The notes under the pieces: model-generated
The model's input: the letters and a program-made list of their open reading frames with translations, nothing else
Database searches by the model: none
Told to the model about the DNA's origin: nothing
NCBI GenBank assembly: GCA_020626545.1
Contig: JAHKZS010000040.1
Location: 1-11,009 of the forward strand
Reading direction: 5' to 3'
From: a bacterium
Lineage (GTDB): Bacteria > Bacillota > Clostridia > Oscillospirales > Acutalibacteraceae
Length of the DNA stretch: 11,009 nucleotides
Made by a program: the position numbers and the translations under genes
In this document: positions 1 through 5,664 of the stretch, one piece after another
How positions within the stretch are numbered: the first letter of the stretch is position 1
Layout of the letters: each line of letters begins with the position of its first letter

Positions 1-144
1 AGAGCTTTTAAGCTTCGCGCTGAACTTAGCCGGCTTCTTTAGCTTTTTAACCGTTTTAGCCGAAGCCGTCGGAATTACCGCCGCCGCGGAAAATACTATC
101 ATCGCCGTGAACAGTACGCTCATTATTTTTTTAAGATTTTTCAT
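1..144 (-). CDS. Secreted protein, N-terminal part (runs off left edge)
   Basis: The first 48 codons of a minus-strand gene begin at an ATG (142-144) with a strong AGGAGGT ribosome site at 151-157, 6 nt away. The protein opens with a classic Sec signal peptide: MKNLKK, a hydrophobic stretch of about 17 residues, and a probable cleavage after Ala-Ser-Ala at residues 27-29. The mature part begins KTVKKLKKPAKFSAKLKSS. This Lys-rich lead-in resembles the stretch before the Fn3 domain of the secreted protein at 2610-4088, so this may be another Fn3-type surface protein (inference). The function cannot be assigned from 48 residues. I saw no convincing -35/-10 pair in 180-290, although the EF-G terminator upstream implies its own promoter. 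Confidence 0.85.
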   Translation of the reverse strand, partial: MKNLKKIMSVLFTAMIVFSAAAVIPTASAKTVKKLKKPAKFSAKLKSS

Positions 145-164
145 AAGGTTACCTCCTGATTAAT

Positions 165-179
165 AATATTCGCAATATT
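165..179. promoter_or_regulatory. Short palindrome in the leader of the left-edge gene
   Basis: This is a perfect inverted repeat, AATATT-CGC-AATATT, ending 8 nt upstream of the AGGAGGT ribosome site of the 1-144 gene. It could be a repressor site or simply chance in an AT-rich stretch. I recognise no specific regulator. The rest of 180-283 is AT-rich with nothing else I can support. Confidence 0.25.
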
Positions 180-283
180 TTAAGCCTCTTAGACGGAAAT
201 TAAATCCCCCTATTAATATAGACGGAATAAATCGGGAAAATTAGAGTGGAATTTTAAAATTTTTTGAAAAATATTAAATTTTT

Positions 284-321
284 TAAAAACTAGGTCGGGT
301 AGAAAATGAAACTACCCGACC
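284..321 (-). terminator. Intrinsic terminator of the EF-G-like gene
   Basis: A 10-bp perfect stem (293-302 with 312-321, GGTCGGGTAG/CTACCCGACC, 9-nt loop) lies 24 nt beyond the EF-G-like stop codon. On the minus strand it is followed by TAGTTTTT. This is a typical Rho-independent terminator that isolates the gene from the secreted-protein gene downstream. Confidence 0.9.
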
Positions 322-345
322 GAAACTGTTATTTATTTACTTTAA

Positions 346-2409
346 TCAGTCCTCCGCCTTAGCTTCTTCGATAACCTTAGAGGCTACGTTAGCGGGAGCG
401 TCCTCGTAACGTACGAACTCGAAAGTATAGCTTCCGCGTCCCTGAGTACACTGGCGGATAAATGTAGCGAAATCGTCCATCTCGGCTACGGGGACCTCAG
501 CTTCTACAACCTGCATTCCCTTTTCCTCGGCAGGATTCATACCTGTAACTCTGCCGCGGCGTTTTGTAACCTCGCCCATTACGTCGCCCATATGGTCGTC
601 GGGAACTGTCGCCGCTAAAGCGCCGATAGGCTCGAGGAGTGTGGGACTTGCCTGGGGAAGTCCGTTTTTATACGCAATCTGAGCCGCCATCTTAAACGAC
701 ATCTCGGAGCTGTCTACGGGGTGGTAAGAACCGTCGTAGAGGTTAGCTTTAAGTCCGACTACGGGGTAACCCGCGAGAGGGCCTTTCTGGATAGCGTCGC
801 GAAGTCCCTTTTCTACCGCGGGGAAGAATCCCTTAGGTACAGCGCCGCCGACGATAGACTCGGTGAACTCGAGAGAATCGCTGTCGCAGGGAGAGAACTC
901 AATCCAAACGTCGCCGAACTGGCCGTGTCCGCCGGACTGCTTCTTATGACGTCCCTGAACCTTAACAGGCTTGCGGATAGTTTCTCTGTAGGCGACCTTG
1001 GGGGTATCGAGTACAGCGTCTACGTTATATTTGCTCTTAATCTTGGAGATAAGAACGTCAAGATGCTGTTCGCCTAAACCGTAAACGAGCATCTGGTGAG
1101 TTTCGTGGTTGTGGAAATACTTAATAGTCGGGTCTTCTTCCATAATCTTCTTAACAGCCTGAGCGACCTTATCCTCGTCGCCCTTAGTCTTAGGCTTGAT
1201 AGCGCGCGCGTAGGAGCTTACGCCGTAGGAGATACCGTCTAAAGTAACCTTTCTTAGCGGTGAGCAGAGTGTATCGCCTGTTTTAACGTCGTTGAGCTTA
1301 GGAATAGCTCCGATATCGCCGGCGCCGATAAACTTAGCGTCCTCCTGCTTTTTACCGCGGACGGTGAGAACCTTTGTGATACGAACGGGCTCGCCTGTTC
1401 TCATATTGATAACGGGTACGTCGGAAGAAATCTTACCCGATACAGCCTTTACGTAAGAGAGCTTACCAACGAACGGGTCGGATACTGTCTTAAACACGAT
1501 AGCCGCTGCCGCGCCGTCAGCCGATACGCTTACCTCTACGGGTTCGCCGTTGGGGTCAACGCCGATTTCGTCGTGGGAATCAGCCTTGGGAGCGAGCCAG
1601 ATTAACGAGTTGAGGAACATATCTATAGCAAAGGTGTTATGAGCGTCGCCGCAGAATACGGGACAGATAGAGCCGTCTTTTACGCCCTGAGATACGCCTA
1701 CGGCGATTTCCTCGGGAGTAAACTCCTCGCCCTCGAGGAATTTATCGAGCATTTCCTCGCTTGTCTCGGCAACAGCTTCCTTGATAGCTTCTCTAAGTCC
1801 TTCTAAACGATCGCCTAAGTCGGGCATATCGCAGGGAGTAGCAACGCCGTTTTCATATCTATAAGCGCGGTACTCAAAGAGGTTTACATAAACCTCAGCC
1901 TTACCGTTTTCGATAAAGGGAACTACTACAGGACATACGGACGGGCCGAATGTAGATTTTAAGTCCTCGAATACTCTATAGAAACGAGCGTTCTCGTCGC
2001 AAACTCCGTTAACGAAGAATATCTTAGCGATATCCTGTTTAACAGCCGCCTTAACGGCTTTCTCGGTACCAACGCCTACGCCGTCTTTACCCGAAACTAC
2101 GATTACCGCGCTGTCTGCCGCGCGCATACCCTCGGAAACTCCGCCCTCAAAATCGAAAAGACCCGGGGTGTCGATAATATTAATCTTGGTGTTTTTCCAC
2201 TCGAGAGGAGCAACGGCGGTCATAAGAGATACCTGTCGTTTAATTTCCTCAGCGTCGTAGTCGAGTACGGTATTACCGTCGCTTACGCTTCCGAAGCGGT
2301 CGCTCGCCTTAGCTAAATAGAGCATAGACTCCGCTAAAGAAGTTTTTCCGCATCCCGCGTGACCCGCGAGAGCGATATTTAGAATGTTTTTGGCATCATA
2401 TTGTTTCAA
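346..2409 (-). CDS. EF-G-like translation GTPase (EF-G2-type paralogue)
   Basis: A full-length EF-G-architecture protein of 687 aa. It has a GTPase domain with P-loop GHAGCGKT (residues 16-23) and DTPG (80-83), then domain II, domain IV with SGGHGQFG and HPVDSSEMSFK, and a C-terminal GRGSYTFEFVRYE segment. It would bind the ribosome in a translocation-like role, but its precise function is unknown. The G domain departs from canonical EF-G. The residue after DTPG is Leu where EF-G has the catalytic His, the NKxD motif is replaced by NGVCD (134-138), and the RGIT switch-I motif reads RQVS. This matches the EF-G-like paralogue family of Clostridia and Actinobacteria rather than the housekeeping EF-G. 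I chose the TTG start at 2409 (protein begins MKQYDAKNI) because AAAGGG lies 9 nt before it and relatives, as I recall them, begin MKxY. The ATG at 2427 has no ribosome site. It has its own promoter and terminator. Confidence 0.93.
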   Translation of the reverse strand: MKQYDAKNILNIALAGHAGCGKTSLAESMLYLAKASDRFGSVSDGNTVLDYDAEEIKRQVSLMTAVAPLEWKNTKINIIDTPGLFDFEGGVSEGMRAADSAVIVVSGKDGVGVGTEKAVKAAVKQDIAKIFFVNGVCDENARFYRVFEDLKSTFGPSVCPVVVPFIENGKAEVYVNLFEYRAYRYENGVATPCDMPDLGDRLEGLREAIKEAVAETSEEMLDKFLEGEEFTPEEIAVGVSQGVKDGSICPVFCGDAHNTFAIDMFLNSLIWLAPKADSHDEIGVDPNGEPVEVSVSADGAAAAIVFKTVSDPFVGKLSYVKAVSGKISSDVPVINMRTGEPVRITKVLTVRGKKQEDAKFIGAGDIGAIPKLNDVKTGDTLCSPLRKVTLDGISYGVSSYARAIKPKTKGDEDKVAQAVKKIMEEDPTIKYFHNHETHQMLVYGLGEQHLDVLISKIKSKYNVDAVLDTPKVAYRETIRKPVKVQGRHKKQSGGHGQFGDVWIEFSPCDSDSLEFTESIVGGAVPKGFFPAVEKGLRDAIQKGPLAGYPVVGLKANLYDGSYHPVDSSEMSFKMAAQIAYKNGLPQASPTLLEPIGALAATVPDDHMGDVMGEVTKRRGRVTGMNPAEEKGMQVVEAEVPVAEMDDFATFIRQCTQGRGSYTFEFVRYEDAPANVASKVIEEAKAED

Positions 2410-2418
2410 AATAATCAA

Positions 2419-2424
2419 CCCTTT
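2419..2424 (-). promoter_or_regulatory. Ribosome binding site fixing the TTG start of the EF-G-like gene
   Basis: AAAGGG on the minus strand sits 9 nt upstream of the TTG at 2409-2407. It lies inside the extension that an ATG start at 2427 would create, so the TTG is favoured. Confidence 0.65.
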
Positions 2425-2454
2425 CATATAAGATTTTTAGCAAATTTGATATTT

Positions 2455-2468
2455 TGCAAACGTTTCAC
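2455..2468. promoter_or_regulatory. LacI-family-like operator half at the EF-G-like transcription start
   Basis: GCAAACGTTTCA contains the 8-bp palindrome AAACGTTT (2458-2465), centred on CG as in LacI/CcpA/MalR-type operators. It overlaps the expected start of transcription (around 2468). The left half fits a cre-type consensus but the right half is one base short and mismatched. The match is suggestive only. Confidence 0.25.
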
Positions 2469-2474
2469 TCTAAA

Positions 2475-2503
2475 ATTATATCATTTTTGTAAAAATTGCA
2501 CAA
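2475..2503 (-). promoter_or_regulatory. Sigma-A-type promoter of the EF-G-like gene
   Basis: A perfect -10 TATAAT (2475-2480) stands 17 nt from a weak -35 TTGTGC (2498-2503). The expected start near 2468 gives a leader of about 60 nt. It lies between the terminator of the upstream secreted-protein gene and the EF-G-like gene. Confidence 0.65.
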
Positions 2504-2519
2504 TAGAATTTACAAAAAT

Positions 2520-2558
2520 ATAAAACTAAAACCCGCACAAAATAAATGCGCGGGTTTT
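2520..2558 (-). terminator. Intrinsic terminator of the cohesin-like secreted protein gene
   Basis: A 9-bp stem, AAAACCCGC/GCGGGTTTT (2528-2536 with 2550-2558, 13-nt loop), is followed on the minus strand by AGTTTTATATTTTT. It lies about 50 nt after the stop codon at 2610. An alternative stem (2535-2542 with 2555-2562) shares its bases. Confidence 0.85.
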
Positions 2559-2609
2559 GTGCATTATGCTATTTTTATCAGCAATTTCAACAAAGTTTAA
2601 AAGCCGAGC

Positions 2610-4088
2610 TTATTTAACCCTGACTTTCACCTTCGCGAAGGCTCCGTTTTGGGCGTAAACGTAGATATAAGCTGTGCCATTTTTCTTAGCCTTAATCTTA
2701 CCCTTCGATGTGACTGAGGCTATCTTTTTATTAGAACTTTCGAAGCTAAGCTTTCTATAGCGTTTCAGCTTTCGGCTCTTATACTTCAGAACTTCCTTAG
2801 CCTTAATCTTATAAGTTTTCTTCGCCTTTAGCTTAACCGTCTTTTTAGCGAGTGTAATTTTCTTTACGTAGTTGAATTTCTTACCCTTAGTCGAGATAAA
2901 TACGTTCTTGGATACATATTTAATTCCCGCCTGACTGCACGCTTCCTCAAAAAGCTTATATGGCGCATTTTTAGTTATATACGCAATACCACTTGGATTG
3001 CAAGCTGCTACAAAGAACTTATACGCTGTATTTTTCTTTAGCTTTTTAATCTTAAAGGTGGTTTTAGAGGTAGTACCGAGGTACTTAGCTTTCTTAGCGG
3101 ATTTTCCGCCGTAGATGAGGTAAGATTTTGCTTTTTTATTCCATTTTAAAGTAACCGAGTTTTTTGTAACCTTAGAAACGCGGGCTTTTAGGCTCGTAAA
3201 AGAACTGCCCTTTAAATCCTTTGTCCCGGATTTAACGGCTTTATCTATAATTTCTTTCGGTGTAGGCGCTTTAATTGTTTCGACAGGCTCGGTGGTAATC
3301 GGGTTAGTCACATAAGGAACTTCGGTCGAGGGAGTTGTCTCGGGAGAGGTTGTATCCACAGGAGCGGTAGTAACCGCCTCGGAGGTTTCCGAAGCGTCGG
3401 TCGCGGGTTCTGTTGTTTCGGGCTGCTCGGTTGGCTGAGCAGTAGCAGCTTCGGTTTCGGTAGACGTTGCGGTCTCGGTCTCCGAAGCGGGAGCTGTAGT
3501 CGATTCGTCGGGAGTAGCCGTGGTTACTTCGGTCGACGGTTCATCGGGAGTTGCCTCGGTGGGCTTTTCGTCGGGCGTAGCTTCGTCGGGTGTAGCTTCG
3601 GAAGCGGGCTGAGTGGGAGCTTTTACAATCTCGACGCTCTCGTAATACTTAATGTTGTCGGTAATATCGCTCTGTTTAAGATTATAGAAATTAATCGGCA
3701 CGTATTTAATCTCGCCGTCAACATTTCCGACAACCTCAAATTTTATAACGAGGAATGTCTTTTTCTCGGTAAAATTATTGCCCTTGGGGGTTGAGAAATT
3801 CACGTTAACTTCCCCCGGGATGTCGATATTCTTAACACAGTTTTTTACGTTATAGGACTGGGCTTCAACCGCTTTAAGAGCGTCGCTCGTGTATAAAATC
3901 TGAAGCTCGCCGCAGAGGATAACCTCGTCGTTTTGAAGCTCACAGGTATAGGTCAGGGTATCGCCCTTGCTTACGGAGTAAGTCTGTTCCCCTACTTTAA
4001 CGGACGCGCTTACCTCGGCGCCCGCGGTACAAACAAACACGCTTAGTAAAATAACTGTCGCGATTAATACTGATAATATCTTTTTCAT
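2610..4088 (-). CDS. Secreted cohesin-like / Thr-Pro-Glu linker / Fn3 / Big2 surface protein
   Basis: A 492-aa protein starting at ATG 4088 with GAGG about 6 nt upstream. The reading frame extends 20 codons further up, but that part has no ribosome site and precedes the signal peptide. Signal peptide: residues 1-24, cleavage probably after Ala-Gly-Ala. Residues 27-155 form a beta-rich module resembling cohesins and related domains (VSKGDTLTYTCEL, LQILYTSDALKAVE, FLVIKFEVVG). Residues 157-273 are an acidic Thr/Pro/Glu/Ser linker with four ATPDE units. Residues 297-402 look like an Fn3 domain (SVTLKWNKKAKSYLIY, TAYKFFVAACN). Residues 408-492 look like a Big2-type Ig domain (ITLAKKTVKLKAKKTYKIK, KIASVTSKGKIKAKKNGTAYI) and are very Lys-rich. 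It is probably an extracellular adhesion, scaffold or wall-associated protein (inference). No sortase motif or dockerin is visible. It lies 46 nt behind citrate synthase with a terminator-like hairpin in the gap. Confidence 0.8.
   Translation of the reverse strand: MKKILSVLIATVILLSVFVCTAGAEVSASVKVGEQTYSVSKGDTLTYTCELQNDEVILCGELQILYTSDALKAVEAQSYNVKNCVKNIDIPGEVNVNFSTPKGNNFTEKKTFLVIKFEVVGNVDGEIKYVPINFYNLKQSDITDNIKYYESVEIVKAPTQPASEATPDEATPDEKPTEATPDEPSTEVTTATPDESTTAPASETETATSTETEAATAQPTEQPETTEPATDASETSEAVTTAPVDTTSPETTPSTEVPYVTNPITTEPVETIKAPTPKEIIDKAVKSGTKDLKGSSFTSLKARVSKVTKNSVTLKWNKKAKSYLIYGGKSAKKAKYLGTTSKTTFKIKKLKKNTAYKFFVAACNPSGIAYITKNAPYKLFEEACSQAGIKYVSKNVFISTKGKKFNYVKKITLAKKTVKLKAKKTYKIKAKEVLKYKSRKLKRYRKLSFESSNKKIASVTSKGKIKAKKNGTAYIYVYAQNGAFAKVKVRVK
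2901..3026 (-). repeat. Tandem 21-residue duplication inside the Fn3 domain
   Basis: Residues 355-375 and 376-396 of the secreted protein align without gaps at period 21. Identities include Tyr-Lys at the start, Ala-Cys (362-363 and 383-384), Gly-Ile, and Lys-Asn at the end, about 10 of 21 positions. The DNA copies have diverged. The duplication replaces the usual last strands of the Fn3 domain with a doubled strand-turn unit and gives two equivalent cysteines. Confidence 0.6.
3504..3596 (-). repeat. ATPDE repeats in the linker
   Basis: Four copies of Ala-Thr-Pro-Asp-Glu lie at residues 165-169, 170-174, 179-183 and 191-195, the first two adjacent. This is typical of expandable extracellular linkers. 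Confidence 0.8.
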
Positions 4089-4104
4089 TTTAACCTCATC
4101 TCGT

Positions 4105-4132
4105 AAAGCAAAAGGGACTTTAAGTCCCCTTT
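4105..4132 (-). terminator. Terminator-like hairpin directly after citrate synthase
   Basis: A 10-bp stem with one G-U pair (AAAGGGGACT 4123-4132 with AGTCCCTTTT 4110-4119, 3-nt loop) begins 2 nt after the citrate synthase stop codon. It is followed by TTTTGCTTT, a modest T tract. It also lies in the leader of the secreted-protein gene, about 20 nt before its ATG, so it may act as a partial terminator between the two genes. Confidence 0.7.
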
Positions 4133-4134
4133 GT

Positions 4135-5502
4135 CTATCTATCCTCAAGTTTTTTATATTCTTTATGCTCGGAAATACTCATATAAGCGGGACGGATAAT
4201 CTTATTGCCGTTAATGAGTTCCTCGATTCTATGAGCGCTCCAGCCCGCGATACGAGCTATAGCGAAAAGCGGAGTGTAGAGCTCGGTCGGGAGATTGAGC
4301 ATATTGTAGATAAATCCGCTGTAAAAATCGACATTAGCGGAAACACCCTTATAAATCTTCTTCTTTTCGGCGATAACCTTAGGAGCTAAACGCTCTACGC
4401 TCTTATAGAGCTCGTACTCGTCGGAAAGACCTTTTGCCTTAGCGAGAATACCCGTGTAGTCCTTAAGGATACGCGCTCTCGGGTCGGAAATAGAGTAAAC
4501 CGCGTGTCCCATACCGTAGATAAGACCGCTTCGGTCAAAAGCTCTCTTTTCGATAATCTCGCTAAGATAGTATTCAATCTGTTCGTCGTCGGCCCAATCC
4601 TTTACGTTGATCTTTAAATCCTCGAACATCTTACTTACCCTTACATTAGCGCCGCCGTGTTTAGGACCTTTTAGCGAACACAAAGCCGCCGCTACGGAAG
4701 AATAGGTATCTGTACCGGAGGATGTTACAACATGGGTAGTAAACGAGGAGTTGTTACCGCCGCCGTGCTCAGCGTGAAGTACAAGCGCCATATCGAGAAC
4801 TTTTGCCTCTAAGTCGGTGTACTGCTGGTCGGGGCGGAGAAGCGTAAGCACTACCTCCGCGGTAGATTTCTTAGGATCGGGAACATGAATATACAAACTC
4901 TGGTTCCTGAGATAGTGGTTATAAGCCTGATATCCGTATACCGATAGAAGCGGAAATACCGAGATAAGCTGCATACTCTGGCGAAGTACATTCTCTATAG
5001 AGGTATCGTTCGGGTTAGAATCGTAACAGTAAAGAGTAAGTACAGAACGCGCCAATGTATTCATCATATCAGCCGAAGGAGCTTTCATAATAACGTCGCG
5101 AACGAAATTAGTCGGCAGCGTACGATAAGCTCCCAGCATAGCGGTAAACTCGTTAAGCTCTTTTGTATTAGGCATTTCTCCGAAAAGAAGCAGGTAAACA
5201 ACTTCCTCAAATCCAAAGCGTCCGTCATCAACGAAGCCTTCTACAACATCCTTTATATCATAACCTCTGTAGAAAAGCTGTCCGTCGCAGGGGATAGTTT
5301 TACCGTCTACAATCTTATTCTGGAGAATTTCGGAAATGTCGGTGAGACCTGTACGCACACCTTTACCGTCTATATCACGAAGCCCTCTTTTTACATCGTA
5401 CTTAGCGTAGAGGTCCTTGTCGATTATGCTGTTGCGCATAAGCTTATCGGTAAGAGAGGTAAGCTTTCGGTTAGTATCATAGTAGGCTAAATCCCTGGGC
5501 AT
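4135..5502 (-). CDS. gltA: Citrate synthase (citrate/2-methylcitrate synthase family)
   Basis: Condenses oxaloacetate and acetyl-CoA to citrate in the cytoplasm. In an anaerobe this most likely feeds 2-oxoglutarate and glutamate synthesis (inference). The 455-aa length fits the family. The three catalytic residues are visible: His282 in GPKHGGAN, His333 in GMGHAVY with SDPRA after it, and Asp392 in NVDFYSG. The N-terminal region has GQLFYRGYDI. The loop reads GMGHAVY rather than GFGHRVY of the E. coli enzyme, as I recall for the Clostridia branch. Methylcitrate synthase activity cannot be excluded, and no prp genes are adjacent. I chose the ATG at 5502, since AAGGAAG at 5511-5517 is 8 nt away. 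The GTG at 5511 would overlap that ribosome site. The transcript starts near 5608 and passes a terminator hairpin in its own leader. No other Krebs-cycle gene is in the window. Confidence 0.95.
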   Translation of the reverse strand: MPRDLAYYDTNRKLTSLTDKLMRNSIIDKDLYAKYDVKRGLRDIDGKGVRTGLTDISEILQNKIVDGKTIPCDGQLFYRGYDIKDVVEGFVDDGRFGFEEVVYLLLFGEMPNTKELNEFTAMLGAYRTLPTNFVRDVIMKAPSADMMNTLARSVLTLYCYDSNPNDTSIENVLRQSMQLISVFPLLSVYGYQAYNHYLRNQSLYIHVPDPKKSTAEVVLTLLRPDQQYTDLEAKVLDMALVLHAEHGGGNNSSFTTHVVTSSGTDTYSSVAAALCSLKGPKHGGANVRVSKMFEDLKINVKDWADDEQIEYYLSEIIEKRAFDRSGLIYGMGHAVYSISDPRARILKDYTGILAKAKGLSDEYELYKSVERLAPKVIAEKKKIYKGVSANVDFYSGFIYNMLNLPTELYTPLFAIARIAGWSAHRIEELINGNKIIRPAYMSISEHKEYKKLEDR

Positions 5503-5540
5503 TAAATTCACTTCCTTTTATTTCTGAAATACATTTATCA

Positions 5541-5572
5541 GATAAAAAGGAGACGGCTCGCACCATCTCCCT
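5541..5572 (-). terminator. Intrinsic terminator / attenuator in the citrate synthase leader
   Basis: An 8-bp stem, GGAGATGG/CCGTCTCC (5563-5570 with 5549-5556, one U-G pair, 6-nt loop), is followed on the minus strand by TTTTTATC. It lies between the citrate synthase promoter (5615-5643) and its ribosome site. It is also the first good terminator after the amylase stop codon at 5665. It may therefore end amylase transcripts, regulate citrate synthase, or do both. Confidence 0.8.
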
Positions 5573-5614
5573 TATAGTTTGGATATTTGTGCAATTTTTC
5601 TACTATAGAAATAT

Positions 5615-5643
5615 ATTATAACATATATCTGTTAAAATTGCAA
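5615..5643 (-). promoter_or_regulatory. Sigma-A-type promoter of citrate synthase
   Basis: -35 TTGCAA (5638-5643), 17-nt spacer, perfect -10 TATAAT (5615-5620) with a TG extension. The expected start near 5608 gives a leader of about 105 nt that contains the hairpin at 5549-5570. No promoter is visible between that hairpin and the gene. Confidence 0.8.
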
Positions 5644-5664
5644 CTTTTTAAATAACCGATTATA

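Noticed and set aside
721..1077. Plus-strand open frame opposite the EF-G-like gene (118 codons)
   Set aside because: It lies wholly inside a well-supported gene, has no ribosome site, and its protein matches nothing I recognise. It is an antisense shadow.
346..2409. Tetracycline-resistance ribosome protection protein
   Set aside because: The P-loop and the domain IV/V motifs follow the EF-G-like paralogue family, not Tet(M)/Tet(O), and the context is chromosomal housekeeping.
5541..5643. T-box riboswitch upstream of citrate synthase (the stretch AGGGAGATGGTGCGAGCC looks slightly like a T-box core)
   Set aside because: The leader from the mapped-looking promoter is only about 105 nt, no stem I or antiterminator is visible, and citrate synthase is not a usual T-box target.
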